64,000 nt of DNA. Source: an uncultured Alphaproteobacteria bacterium. Lineage in GTDB: Bacteria > Pseudomonadota > Alphaproteobacteria > CAAGCB01 > CAG-977. Location: positions 93,750 to 157,749 of the forward strand of contig CAKQWA010000004.1 of assembly GCA_934277945.1 (NCBI GenBank), written 5' to 3'. Each line of letters opens with the position of its first letter. The stretch's first letter is position 1. The notes below the pieces were generated by a model. It had not been told where the DNA came from and searched no databases. It worked only from the letters and a program-made list of their open reading frames with translations. Of this stretch, positions 7,586 to 16,564 are shown one piece after another. Made by a program: the position numbers and the translations under genes.

Positions 7586-9448
7586 ATGCGGCTGAAACAT
7601 TTTTTAACGACGCTTTTGCTTTTGGGGCTGACTCATTCGTCCGCTTCGGCGCTGGCAAACGCGCGCGACGACGGATTTTTCACTTTTGACGACAGAATCG
7701 CGCCCGTCAAACTGGAATACGTCGATTTTAAAATTCCGCGCAACCGCACGGTCGACGAGTGGGGCAAAGACATCGGACGCTACGATTTCAACCTGTTCAA
7801 TTGCCGGCGGATGCAGAAAAAACTGGTGTTGGATCAGGGACGCGCGATGCGCCGCGACATGAAATTCTTCGACGAGTTTTTCGAACGCCTGAACGACGTT
7901 TTCCCCGTCGTCGTCGACAAGGAAAACCGCTATTATCCGTACTCGATCGGCGACAAAACGCCCGCCTACGTCTTCAATGCGGAAATCAAGGATTTGTACG
8001 TCAACGTGTGCGACCATTACGACTGGCGCACGAAAGACTATCCGCATTTGCGCAGCGGTTCCGCCGAAATCAAGGTTTTGTGGCGCATTACGACCCCTTA
8101 CGATCGCCGCTTGGTCTGGGAGGGGCAGACGTCGGGCTACGCGACGATTGACAATCCTGTGAAAAACGGCGAAGTGCGCTTGGTCGAAAAAGCGTTCGGC
8201 GATTCTCTGGTGCGCATGACGGGTATGCCGGGGGTTGTCGAAACTTTGCGAATCAAGCCGAGCGAAAAAGATTTGCGCGCCGCGAAAGAAGCCTACGAGC
8301 GCATGATGGACAGCCACCGCCAAAGCCGCCGTCAACTGATGGATTCGTATCGGCGCAACCGCCTGTTTTTCTACGGCGACGGGCGCAAGAAAAAGAGTTT
8401 TTCGTCGCTGGAACGCCTGAACGACCGCATGGAAACGCTGTCCGACGGACTGCTTGAACGGCGAGGAGCGCGGCGCGTCATCGGCGTCGGCACGGATTCC
8501 GGCGATTCGGACGGCGGCAGAACGAAAGAAATGCAATCCGTTGAAAAAACGGACGGCGCGGCGGGGACGGAACTCGCTTCGACGCTTGCCGGCGGATTTG
8601 ACGGACGCATCATGAGCGGCGACGGCGTCGACGGCAAAATCAAACTGCGCCTGTTGAGTTCCACGCCGCTGATTCGCCTGTTTGAAACCTACGACGTGTC
8701 TTCGCCTTTGGGCAAAGCGGCGTTCGACAATTTCATGAGCGCGCCGAATTTGGCGAAATACGGGTTTAACGTGTCGCAGGACGGCTGGATTACCATTAAC
8801 AACGAAAAACCGTTCCGCTATCTGACGCCGCAACGCATCTACCGCATCCGGTCGAGCGTCGTCGCCGTGACGGACGCGGGCGACGTCAGTTCGGGCGCGC
8901 TGATCGCCCCGTCGCTGATTTTGACGAATTTCACGGCGTCGTCCAAAGCCCCCGCCGCCAAAGTCAGATTCATGGACGGCAAAGAAATTTCCGCGCTGGT
9001 TCTGCGCGTCAACAAAGCGCAGGATTCCGCCCTTTTGTACATTTCGCCGGAAGACAGGACGTCTGGTCATTGGCCCCTGCCCCTGCGCATCGACCTGCCG
9101 GACGTGAACGAAAAATTCTACGCCGTCGGCACGCCCATGAAAGGCGGATACGAGGGCGCGCTGGAACCGGGGGTGGTGTCGGGTTATCGCTACACGGATT
9201 TCGGGGTCGAGATTTTGACGGACACGACGGTGCAGAGCGTGACGCTGGGCGGCGTTCTGATTGACGAACACGGCAACGCGATCGGCATTGCGCACGCGGG
9301 CAAAAGCGCGTACGGCGACGCGGACGCGTTCATTCCGATCGGCGACGCGTTCCAAGCCCTGCGGGTGCGCATCCGCGACCGCTTCGACGAAGAAACGCCG
9401 ACGGCGAAAGCCCTGCGTTTGCTGCAAGACAAAGACTACATCAAATAA
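7586..9448 (+). CDS. secreted protein with a degenerate trypsin-like domain (likely pseudoprotease)
   Basis: A 620-residue protein. The start is placed at ATG 7586 because a signal peptide begins there (MRLKHFLTTLLLLGLTHSSASA). Residues ~30-230 form an uncharacterised globular region rich in aromatic residues, followed by a Ser/Gly/Asp-rich linker. The C-terminal ~190 residues follow the S1C/trypsin pattern: GALIAPSLILTNFTA where active enzymes have LTN-(Y/F)-H-V, KAQDSALLYI where they have a D-x-ALL strand, and VTLGGVLIDEHGNAIGI where they have GNSGGPL. So the His is replaced by Thr and the nucleophile Ser by Leu, while the Asp is kept. I infer a non-catalytic binding or scaffold role in the periplasm. 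Confidence 0.75.
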   Translation: MRLKHFLTTLLLLGLTHSSASALANARDDGFFTFDDRIAPVKLEYVDFKIPRNRTVDEWGKDIGRYDFNLFNCRRMQKKLVLDQGRAMRRDMKFFDEFFERLNDVFPVVVDKENRYYPYSIGDKTPAYVFNAEIKDLYVNVCDHYDWRTKDYPHLRSGSAEIKVLWRITTPYDRRLVWEGQTSGYATIDNPVKNGEVRLVEKAFGDSLVRMTGMPGVVETLRIKPSEKDLRAAKEAYERMMDSHRQSRRQLMDSYRRNRLFFYGDGRKKKSFSSLERLNDRMETLSDGLLERRGARRVIGVGTDSGDSDGGRTKEMQSVEKTDGAAGTELASTLAGGFDGRIMSGDGVDGKIKLRLLSSTPLIRLFETYDVSSPLGKAAFDNFMSAPNLAKYGFNVSQDGWITINNEKPFRYLTPQRIYRIRSSVVAVTDAGDVSSGALIAPSLILTNFTASSKAPAAKVRFMDGKEISALVLRVNKAQDSALLYISPEDRTSGHWPLPLRIDLPDVNEKFYAVGTPMKGGYEGALEPGVVSGYRYTDFGVEILTDTTVQSVTLGGVLIDEHGNAIGIAHAGKSAYGDADAFIPIGDAFQALRVRIRDRFDEETPTAKALRLLQDKDYIK

Positions 9449-9695
9449 AGCGGCTTTGTGAAAACGGACGAACCGGCGGCGAAATAAACGCGCGTGACGG
9501 AATTGTGCGCGGTGCGGTTATGTGCAACGGGACAAAGCGGCGCGCCCGATACGGCAAAGCGCAACATTGTCAAAAAAATACGGCAAAGCGACCATCGCCG
9601 TACAAGTGATGCGTCAACGTGCGATATTGAAAAGCGCGGCATTGTCAGACAAGCAATGCGGCGGGGACGTGATGCGGCAGAGATGCGGCGCGGCG
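9449..9695. repeat. spacer with degenerate short repeats after the FliN-like gene
   Basis: A 247-base spacer between convergent genes. It holds imperfect repeats about 28-30 bases long, for example ACGGCAAAGCGCAACATTG near 9558 and ACGGCAAAGCGACCATCGCC near 9588, and two copies of a GC(A/G)-CATTGTCA element near 9567 and 9638. No convincing gene. A plus-strand ORF crosses it but runs antisense into the FliN-like gene and lacks coding character. The repeats resemble those before recA. Confidence 0.5.
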
Positions 9696-10121
9696 TTACA
9701 CGTCGTCGAAATTGTCGCGCATATCTTCCGCCAAATCTTCCTGCTTGTCGGAATCGCCCTGCACTTCGGCGTCCTTTTCCGTCTGCGCGCGCTTTTTCAT
9801 AAACGCCTCCTTGTCGGAATTGTCCGAACGGGACAGCAAGAGTTCGGTCAGAATGACGCTGACTTTCTTGTTTTTGGAATCGTCGGGCGGCACAAGCACG
9901 TCGCCTTTGGCTATGGGAATGTCGTTCGCCAGCACTTCAACCGCGTCGTCCGCCTTGTGATCCAGTTCGATGACCGCGCCGCGCCCCAATTTCAGCAGTT
10001 GGTAAATGCGCAGGGTCGTGCGTCCGAGAACGACGGACAGGTTGACGTCGACGCCCATTAACGATTCGTCTTGAAACGAACGCTGGATTACCGTTTCCTT
10101 TAAATTTCCCTCATGCGCCAT
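9696..10121 (-). CDS. FliN/SpoA-domain protein (flagellar motor switch-like), isolated
   Basis: A 141-residue protein whose residues ~20-100 follow the SpoA/FliN pattern: LMGVDVNLSVVLGRTTLRIYQLLKL, then GRGAVIELDHKADDAVEVLANDIPIAKGDVLV. This is the C-ring or type III sorting-platform fold. The C-terminal ~40 residues are acidic and unstructured (DKQEDLAEDMRDNFDDV). The start ATG follows the yejF stop by one base (TGACATG), so it is coupled to the peptide transporter operon. No other flagellar or type III gene is in the window. It may be FliN with its partners elsewhere, or an exapted SpoA protein. Confidence 0.78.
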   Translation of the reverse strand: MAHEGNLKETVIQRSFQDESLMGVDVNLSVVLGRTTLRIYQLLKLGRGAVIELDHKADDAVEVLANDIPIAKGDVLVPPDDSKNKKVSVILTELLLSRSDNSDKEAFMKKRAQTEKDAEVQGDSDKQEDLAEDMRDNFDDV

Positions 10122-10122
10122 G

Positions 10123-11715
10123 TCAAGCCCCCGTTTTGAAATCGAACGCCGCGTTCAACAGCGTTTGCGTGTAAAGTTCTTTCGGTTCTTTAAATATAAC
10201 GGGATTTTCGCCCGATTCAACAATTTTACCGTTTTTCATCACATAAACGGCGTCCGCCATGCTCCGCACGACGCGCATATCGTGGCTGACAAACAGGTAC
10301 GACAATCGGTAGCGGCGCTGCAAATCCTTTAAAAGCGCGACGATTTGCGCCTGCACGGACACGTCGAGCGCAGATGTCGGTTCGTCCAGCACAATCAGTT
10401 CTGGGCGCAGGACGACGGCGCGGGCGATGGCGATTCTCTGCCGCTGACCGCCCGAAAATTCATGCGGATAGCGGTCGAGCGCGGCTTGCGTCAGCCCCAC
10501 GTCTTGAAGCGTTTTTAAAATCAGTTCGTCTTTTTGCGCGCGCGTCGTTTTTTTGAAATGCACGTTCAGCCCCTCGCGCAAAATATCGGCGATTTTCATG
10601 CGCGGGTTCAGCGACCCGTACGGGTCTTGAAACACGATTTGAATGTTTTTGCGGGCGGCGCGCATTTTTCCGCCTTTCAGCGATTCAAGCGGCACGCCCT
10701 GAAACGCGACGCTTCCCGTATGGTCGACCAGTTGCAAAATCGCCGCGCCGAGAGTCGATTTGCCCGACCCGCTTTCGCCGACCAGCCCGACGCATTGCCC
10801 TTTTTTGACGGTCAGGGAAACATGGTCGACGGCTTTCAGAATTTTTGTCGGGCGTCCAAAAAAGTCCTTTTCGACGGGAAAGGAAACGCAAACGTCGCTC
10901 ACCCGCAACACGTCCGGCGCGTCCTTGCCGGAAAAACACGGCGGCGGCAAAGAGCGCGCGGCGATCAACCGCTTCGTGTACGCGTGCGCGGGGCGCGACA
11001 AAACGTCCTTGGTCGCGCCGCTTTCGACGATTGCGCCGTCTTTCATCACATACGTTCTTTGCGCAATGCGCGACACGACGTCCAAATCGTGCGAAATGAA
11101 CAAAACCGCCATGTTAAACCGCTTCTGCAAGCGTTTTAAAAGAGCCAGAATCTGCGCCTGCACGGTCACGTCCAGAGCGGTCGTCGGTTCGTCGGCAATC
11201 AGCAGTTTCGGCTCGTTCGCCAACGCCATGGCGATCATCACGCGCTGACGTTCGCCGCCGGACAATTCGTACGGATACGCGCCCAGCCTGTCCGACGCGT
11301 TGCGCAAAGCGACCGTTTCCAAAAGTTCCAGCGTTTTTTCAAGCGCGGCTTCCCTGTCCGCCCCTTTGTGAATCATCAGCGTTTCCGCCACCTGATCGCC
11401 GATTGTGTGCAGCGGGTTCAGCGACGTCATCGGTTCTTGGAAAATCATGGCGATTTTACCGCCGCGAAGCGCGCGCATCTGCGCTTCGTTTGCCGTTCGC
11501 AAATCCCGTCCGTCGAATATGACGCCGTCCGATTCGACGCGCGCGTTGTCGGGCGTCAGGCGCAAAACGGACAGCGCGCTGATTGTCTTGCCCGACCCGC
11601 TTTCCCCGACCAGCGCGACGGTTTCGCCTTTGCCGATTAAAAACGACGCGCCTTTGACAACGCGGGTATCGCCGAACGAAACGGACAGGTTTTGAACGTC
11701 AAGCAAAGCGGTCAT
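10123..11715 (-). CDS. yejF: peptide ABC transporter ATP-binding protein YejF-like (two ATPase domains)
   Basis: Energises uptake of peptides across the inner membrane. The 530 residues carry two complete ABC cassettes: Walker A GESGSGKT and GESGSGKS, signatures LSGGERQRVMIA and FSGGQRQRIAIA, and Walker B LLIADEPTTALD and LIVLDEPTSALD. The fused double cassette is characteristic of YejF, as opposed to the separate DppD/DppF. It overlaps yejE by 4 bases (ATGA) and is followed at once by the FliN-like gene. Confidence 0.93.
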   Translation of the reverse strand: MTALLDVQNLSVSFGDTRVVKGASFLIGKGETVALVGESGSGKTISALSVLRLTPDNARVESDGVIFDGRDLRTANEAQMRALRGGKIAMIFQEPMTSLNPLHTIGDQVAETLMIHKGADREAALEKTLELLETVALRNASDRLGAYPYELSGGERQRVMIAMALANEPKLLIADEPTTALDVTVQAQILALLKRLQKRFNMAVLFISHDLDVVSRIAQRTYVMKDGAIVESGATKDVLSRPAHAYTKRLIAARSLPPPCFSGKDAPDVLRVSDVCVSFPVEKDFFGRPTKILKAVDHVSLTVKKGQCVGLVGESGSGKSTLGAAILQLVDHTGSVAFQGVPLESLKGGKMRAARKNIQIVFQDPYGSLNPRMKIADILREGLNVHFKKTTRAQKDELILKTLQDVGLTQAALDRYPHEFSGGQRQRIAIARAVVLRPELIVLDEPTSALDVSVQAQIVALLKDLQRRYRLSYLFVSHDMRVVRSMADAVYVMKNGKIVESGENPVIFKEPKELYTQTLLNAAFDFKTGA

Positions 11716-12737
11716 CTGTTTTTCCTCGGATTAAACGCGTCGCGCACGCCCTCGCCGATAAAGACCAGCACGCTCAACAGCACGGCAAGCGAAACGAACG
11801 CGGACAAAGCCAGCCACGGCGCTTGCAGATTCTCTTTTCCCTGCCGCACCAATTCGCCCAAGGAGGGCGTACCGGCGGGCAGACCGAATCCCAAGAAATC
11901 AAGCGCGGTCAGCGACACGACCGCCCCCGCCAGAATGAACGGCAGATAGGTGAACGCGGCGACCAAAGCGTTCGGCAGAATGTGGCGGAAAATAATGACG
12001 ACGTCCGGCACGCCGCACGCGATTGCCGCTTTGACGTAATCGCTTTTGCGGGCTTTGAGAAATTCGGCGCGCACGACGGGGACGAGAGCCGTCCACGAAA
12101 ACAGCAGTAAAATAATCAAAAGCGACCAGAAACTCGGCGCGATCATTCCCGACACGATGATGAGGATGAACAACTGCGGCAGACTGCCCCAAATTTCCAA
12201 AAACCGCTGAAAAATCAAATCGATGCGCCCGCCGAAATACCCTTGCAAAGCACCCGCCGCGACTCCCGCCGCGCAGGACAGAACGGTCAGCACGACGCCG
12301 AACGCCAGCGAAAAGCGCAGTCCGTAGAGCAGTCTTGCCAAAACGTCGCGCCCCGAATCGTCCGTGCCAAGCAGATTTTCGCGGCTCGGCGCGCTCGGCG
12401 CGGGCTTTGCGGCGCGGTAATTGACCGTGTCGTAGGAAAACGGCACGGGCGGCATGATAAAAAAGCCTTTTTCGTTGATTTTTTCCCGCACATACGGGTC
12501 TTTGAAATCCGCCTGCGTCTTGAATTCGCCGCCGAACGCGGTTTCGGGATACGCGGTGAAAACCGGAAAATACCAACGCCCGTCGTAGCGCACGACCAGC
12601 GGCTTGTCGTTGGCAATGAACGGCGCGGCAAAGGACAAAAAGCACAGCGCGGCGAACACGATGAAAGCGTAATACGCGCGCCTGTTCGCCTTGAACCGCG
12701 CGATTTTCTGCATTAAGTTTGCGGACGGTTTAATCAT
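11712..12737 (-). CDS. yejE: peptide ABC transporter permease YejE-like
   Basis: A 341-residue inner-membrane permease. An N-terminal hydrophobic helix (YYAFIVFAALCFLSFAAPFI) is followed by a ~90-residue periplasmic part typical of YejE (KPLVVRYDGRWYFPVFTAYPETAFGGEFKTQADF begins it), then the GTDDSGRDVLARLLYGLRFSL sequence of DppC/OppC permeases. The cytoplasmic EAA-like loop lies around ARKSDYVKAAIACGVPDVVIIFRHILPNA. It overlaps yejB by 8 bases. Confidence 0.92.
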   Translation of the reverse strand: MIKPSANLMQKIARFKANRRAYYAFIVFAALCFLSFAAPFIANDKPLVVRYDGRWYFPVFTAYPETAFGGEFKTQADFKDPYVREKINEKGFFIMPPVPFSYDTVNYRAAKPAPSAPSRENLLGTDDSGRDVLARLLYGLRFSLAFGVVLTVLSCAAGVAAGALQGYFGGRIDLIFQRFLEIWGSLPQLFILIIVSGMIAPSFWSLLIILLLFSWTALVPVVRAEFLKARKSDYVKAAIACGVPDVVIIFRHILPNALVAAFTYLPFILAGAVVSLTALDFLGFGLPAGTPSLGELVRQGKENLQAPWLALSAFVSLAVLLSVLVFIGEGVRDAFNPRKNR

Positions 12738-13833
12738 GGGCTTTCCCCGAAAAATCTATGCGCGGGTCAATCAGGCGGTACGTCAGATCGCTGATTAAAT
12801 TCAGCACCAGCCCCAACAGCGCGAAAATGTACAGCGTGCCGAACACGACGGGATAATCGCGCGTCATGACGGATTCAAAACCGAGCAGTCCCAGCCCGTC
12901 CAGACTGAACACGACTTCAATCAGCACGGAGCCGGTGAACAGCATCCCCGTCAGCACGGCGGGAAACCCCGCGATGACAATCAGCATCGCGTTGCGGAAA
13001 ACGTGTCCGTACAAAATGCGGTTTTCGGACAATCCTTTGGCTTTGGCGGTCAGGACGTACTGCTTGCCGATTTCCTCCAAAAACGAATTTTTCGTCAGCA
13101 TCGTCAGCGACGCGAAGCCGCCCGCCGTCATCGCGGCGACGGGCAGAACCAAGTGGTGAAAATAATCCTTGATTTTGCCCCAAGCGGATAAATCGGCGAA
13201 ATTGTCGGACGTCAGATTGCGCAGGGGAAACCACGAAAAATACGCGCCGCCCGCGAACAGAACGATTAAAAGCATCGCGAACAAAAACGCGGGAACGGCG
13301 TACCCCGCCACAATCAGCCAACTGGTCGCCGTGTCGAAAGACGACCCGTCGCTCACCGCCTTTTTTATGCCCAGCGGAATGGAAATCAGATAAATCAGCA
13401 GGGTCGACCAAATGCCCAAAGACGCGGAAACCGGCAGTTTTGAAAAAATCAGCGACACGACGCTTTCGTCTTTGTAAAAACTGTCGCCGAAATCGAACAG
13501 CGCGTAACTTTTCATCATTTTGAAAAAGCGTTCGTGCGCGGGCTTGTCAAAGCCGAACCGCTGTTCCAATTCCTTAATCAGCGCGGGGTCGAGCCCCTGC
13601 GCGCCGCGATACGCCGATTCGTTCGCGTCCGTTTTCTTCACCGCACGCGTCATGCCCGCGTCGCCCGCGCCGCCCGAAATCCTGCCCGTCGCGTTCGCCT
13701 GCCCCTGCAATTTCAAAATCGTTTGTTCGACGGGACCGCCGGGGGCGGCTTGCACAAACGCGAAATTCACAATCATAATTCCCAAAAGCGTCACGGGAAT
13801 CAGCATCAGGCGGCACAAAACGTATTTCAGCAT
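12730..13833 (-). CDS. yejB: peptide ABC transporter permease YejB-like
   Basis: A 367-residue inner-membrane permease of the DppB/OppB family. The N-terminus is MLKYVLCRLMLIPVTLLGIMIVNFAFVQAAPGGPVEQ, followed by a ~50-residue insertion (GQANATGRISGGAGDAG...) before RFGFDKPAHERFF, as in YejB. The EAA-type loop is at VLTAKAKGLSENRILYGHVFRNA. Six membrane segments are apparent. The start is separated from the yejA stop by one base (TAAGATG). Confidence 0.93.
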   Translation of the reverse strand: MLKYVLCRLMLIPVTLLGIMIVNFAFVQAAPGGPVEQTILKLQGQANATGRISGGAGDAGMTRAVKKTDANESAYRGAQGLDPALIKELEQRFGFDKPAHERFFKMMKSYALFDFGDSFYKDESVVSLIFSKLPVSASLGIWSTLLIYLISIPLGIKKAVSDGSSFDTATSWLIVAGYAVPAFLFAMLLIVLFAGGAYFSWFPLRNLTSDNFADLSAWGKIKDYFHHLVLPVAAMTAGGFASLTMLTKNSFLEEIGKQYVLTAKAKGLSENRILYGHVFRNAMLIVIAGFPAVLTGMLFTGSVLIEVVFSLDGLGLLGFESVMTRDYPVVFGTLYIFALLGLVLNLISDLTYRLIDPRIDFSGKAHD

Positions 13834-13834
13834 C

Positions 13835-15709
13835 TTAAAACCGCTCCTTTATCCTGTCGAACAGGGACGGCGCGGACTTTTTCTTTTCCTTTCGCGCGCG
13901 CCCGCCGCTTTTCAAAGCCGCCTCCTTTTGCGGATTCACCGACCACGTCATCATCTGCGCGCCCTGCATCAGATCGGTCGCGGGAATGTCGAATTTGTCC
14001 CACAAAACGAAACGCTGGACGGGCGAATACCAGTGCGGCACGACGTAATAATTCCACAACAGCACGCGGTCGAGCGCGCGCGTCGCCGTTTTCAAGGATT
14101 TGCGGTCTTTGGCGGCGATGATTTTTTCAATCAGCGCGTCGACGGCTTCATCCGAAACGCCGATGTAATTGTAACTGCCGCGCGCGTTCGCGCTTTGCGA
14201 CCCCCAAAAATACGACTGTTCGTTGCCGGGGGAAAGCGATTGCCCCCAGATGTTGACAATCATGTCGTAATCGAACGAATCCGTGCGGTTTTTGTACTGC
14301 GTCGAATCGACCGCGCGCACGCTTGCGTCAATGCCGAGTTTTTTCAAATTCCGCACATACGGCAGGGTGATGCGCTCCCACGCGCTTGCCGACGACGCGT
14401 CCAGCAGGATTTCAAACGCGAACGGGTGCCCTTCTTCGTCTTTCAAAACGCCGTCTTGCACCGTCCAGCCCGCTTCTTCCAGCAAAGCGAACGCTTGGCG
14501 CAGATTGTCCCGCATATCGCCGTTTCCCGCCGTTTCCGGCAAAGAAAACGCCTGCGTGAACACTTCGGGGGGCAACGCGCTTTTATACGGATTCAACAAC
14601 TTCAATTCGTCTTTGGAGGGCAATCCCGCCGCCGCCAGTTCCGAATTTTGAAAATAACTTTGCGTGCGCTTGTACAGCCCGTAAAACAATGCTTTGTTCG
14701 ACCATTCAAAATCAAACGCCAGCCCCAAAGCCCGCCTGACGCGGCGGTCTTGAAACAGCGGACGGCGGATGTTGAACACAAAGCCCTGCATCCCCGTCGG
14801 CAAATGGTGCGTAAATTCCTTTTTAATCAGCCGTCCGTCCTTGAACGCGGGCGCGGCGTCGTAAGCGGACGTCCACTTTTTCGCCTCGTTTTCGTAACGC
14901 GCGTCGAAAGCCCCCGCCTTGAACGCTTCGACGGCGACGGACGTGTCGCGGTAATAATCGTACCGGATTGTCTGAAAATTGAAGTGTCCCTTGCGCACGG
15001 GCAGATTGCGCGCCCAGTAGTCCGGCACTCTCTCGTACACGATGTATTTTCCCGCCTCGAACGACGCGATTTTGTACGGTCCCGACCCGACGGGAACTTT
15101 CAGCGTCGTCGCCGTGAAATCCTTGTCCTGCCAGTAATGCTTCGGCAAAACGGGCATCTGCCCCAAAATCAGCGGCAGTTCGCGGTTGTCGCCCTTTTTG
15201 AATTTGAACGACACGCGGCGCGGGCTTTCCGCCGTCACGCTTTCGACGGCGGCGTAATACGAACGGTAGACGGGCAGTCCCTTTTCGCGCAGCAGATTGA
15301 AAGTGAAAACGACGTCGTCCGCCGTAATCGGTTCGCCGTCGTGGAATTTCGCCGATTTGCGCAGATTGAACGCGACGCTTGACCTGTCCGCCGGCATATC
15401 GATGCTTTCGGCGATCAAGCCGTATTCGGAAAAAGGCTCGTCCGCCGCGTCGACGGTCAGCGTGTCGTACAGCATCCCGACGCCCGCCGCCGCCACGCCT
15501 TTCAGCACATAGGGCGTAAACGTGTCGAACGTGCCGAACGCGGACAATTTCAACTGTCCGCCGACGTGCGCGTCCGGATTGACATAGTCGAAATGCTTGA
15601 AGCCCGCCCTGTATTTCGGCGCGCCGTGCATGGCGATTCCGTGCGACGCCGCCAAAGCGTCAAAACAGAAAAGCGCGGCGAAAACCGTCAGACAAAGGCG
15701 TTTCATCAT
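13835..15709 (-). CDS. yejA: extracellular peptide-binding protein YejA-like
   Basis: A 624-residue periplasmic solute-binding protein of family 5. The signal peptide MMKRLCLTVFAALFCFDALAA is followed by the YejA hallmark APKYRAGFKHFDYVNPDAHVGG. Characteristic SBP5 stretches follow: KFHDGEPITADDVVFTFNLL and RRALGLAFDFEWSNKALFYGLY. YejABEF-type systems import oligopeptides, including microcin C in E. coli; the substrate here is not known. The start ATG overlaps the hisN stop by 4 bases, making this the second gene of the operon. The last ~25 residues are Lys/Arg-rich, an unusual tail for a periplasmic protein. Confidence 0.92.
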   Translation of the reverse strand: MMKRLCLTVFAALFCFDALAASHGIAMHGAPKYRAGFKHFDYVNPDAHVGGQLKLSAFGTFDTFTPYVLKGVAAAGVGMLYDTLTVDAADEPFSEYGLIAESIDMPADRSSVAFNLRKSAKFHDGEPITADDVVFTFNLLREKGLPVYRSYYAAVESVTAESPRRVSFKFKKGDNRELPLILGQMPVLPKHYWQDKDFTATTLKVPVGSGPYKIASFEAGKYIVYERVPDYWARNLPVRKGHFNFQTIRYDYYRDTSVAVEAFKAGAFDARYENEAKKWTSAYDAAPAFKDGRLIKKEFTHHLPTGMQGFVFNIRRPLFQDRRVRRALGLAFDFEWSNKALFYGLYKRTQSYFQNSELAAAGLPSKDELKLLNPYKSALPPEVFTQAFSLPETAGNGDMRDNLRQAFALLEEAGWTVQDGVLKDEEGHPFAFEILLDASSASAWERITLPYVRNLKKLGIDASVRAVDSTQYKNRTDSFDYDMIVNIWGQSLSPGNEQSYFWGSQSANARGSYNYIGVSDEAVDALIEKIIAAKDRKSLKTATRALDRVLLWNYYVVPHWYSPVQRFVLWDKFDIPATDLMQGAQMMTWSVNPQKEAALKSGGRARKEKKKSAPSLFDRIKERF

Positions 15710-16488
15710 CCGTTCAGCGCCTTTAACGCTTCGTCGTGCAGACGCGGATTCGACGACGCCAGCACGCGCCCGTCGGAACGCGCGGTCAGTTCCGCCCCGT
15801 TCCAGTCGGTCATGACGCCGCCCGCGTTTTCAACGACGGGAACCAGCGCGGCGAAATCGTACAGTTTCAAATCCGCCTCGCAGACCAAATCGGCGCATCC
15901 CGAAGCCATCAGCGCGTAGCCGTAGGCGTCGGTGCTCCACCGCGTCAGTTTCACGCTTGATTTCAGCGACCGGAAAGCCACCGCGTCAGTCCCCTCGAAC
16001 ATGGATTCGTCGGTGCAGAACATCGTCGCCTGCGTCAAGGGGCGGTCGGCGCGCACGGAAATTCTTTTCCCGTTCAGCGTCGACGGCGCGCCTTTCGCCC
16101 CCGCCCACATTTCGTTGGTGAAAGGCTGGTAAATCACGCTCAACACGGGCTTGTTTCCGTGCAAAAGCGCGACCAAGACCGTAAACAGCGGCACGCCCGA
16201 AATAAACGATTTCGTGCCGTCGACGGGATCAAGCACCCACACGAATTCGGCGTTTTCGTTTTCCTTGCCATATTCTTCGCCGACAATGCCGTGCGACGCG
16301 TATTCTTTGTTAATCAGGCGGCGCATGACGGCTTCGCTTTGGCGGTCGGCTTCCGTCACGGGCGATGAATCGCTTTTATCGTCGACTTTTACGCCCGCGC
16401 GGAAACGCGGCAGAATTTCCTTTCCCGCCTCGCGCGCCAAATGCTGCGCGAACGCGGACGCCTTGCCATAATCGAACGGAACGCTCAT
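15706..16488 (-). CDS. hisN: histidinol-phosphatase of the inositol monophosphatase family
   Basis: A 260-residue Mg-dependent phosphatase. Metal-site motifs are DSSPVTEADRQSE, GIVGEEYG, WVLDPVDGTKSFISGVPLFTVLVAL and the C-terminal YDFAALVPVVENAGG. The FISGVPLFTVLVALLHGNKPVLSVIYQP form matches HisN-type histidinol-phosphatases more closely than plain inositol monophosphatases. With hisA and hisE nearby, a role in histidine synthesis is plausible, but a general phosphomonoesterase cannot be excluded. First gene of the hisN-yejABEF-FliN-like unit; divergent from the hydrolase lipoprotein across 76 bases. Confidence 0.85.
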   Translation of the reverse strand: MSVPFDYGKASAFAQHLAREAGKEILPRFRAGVKVDDKSDSSPVTEADRQSEAVMRRLINKEYASHGIVGEEYGKENENAEFVWVLDPVDGTKSFISGVPLFTVLVALLHGNKPVLSVIYQPFTNEMWAGAKGAPSTLNGKRISVRADRPLTQATMFCTDESMFEGTDAVAFRSLKSSVKLTRWSTDAYGYALMASGCADLVCEADLKLYDFAALVPVVENAGGVMTDWNGAELTARSDGRVLASSNPRLHDEALKALNG

Positions 16489-16564
16489 CAGATAATCCTT
16501 TTTGAAAGCCGTTTTTTGCGGTATAACACTTTAAAATTCATCTTATATCACGCCGAGTCCGCGA

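Noticed and set aside
9522..10061. plus-strand frame covering the 9.5-kb repeats
   Set aside because: Most of it is antisense to the FliN-like gene; no RBS.
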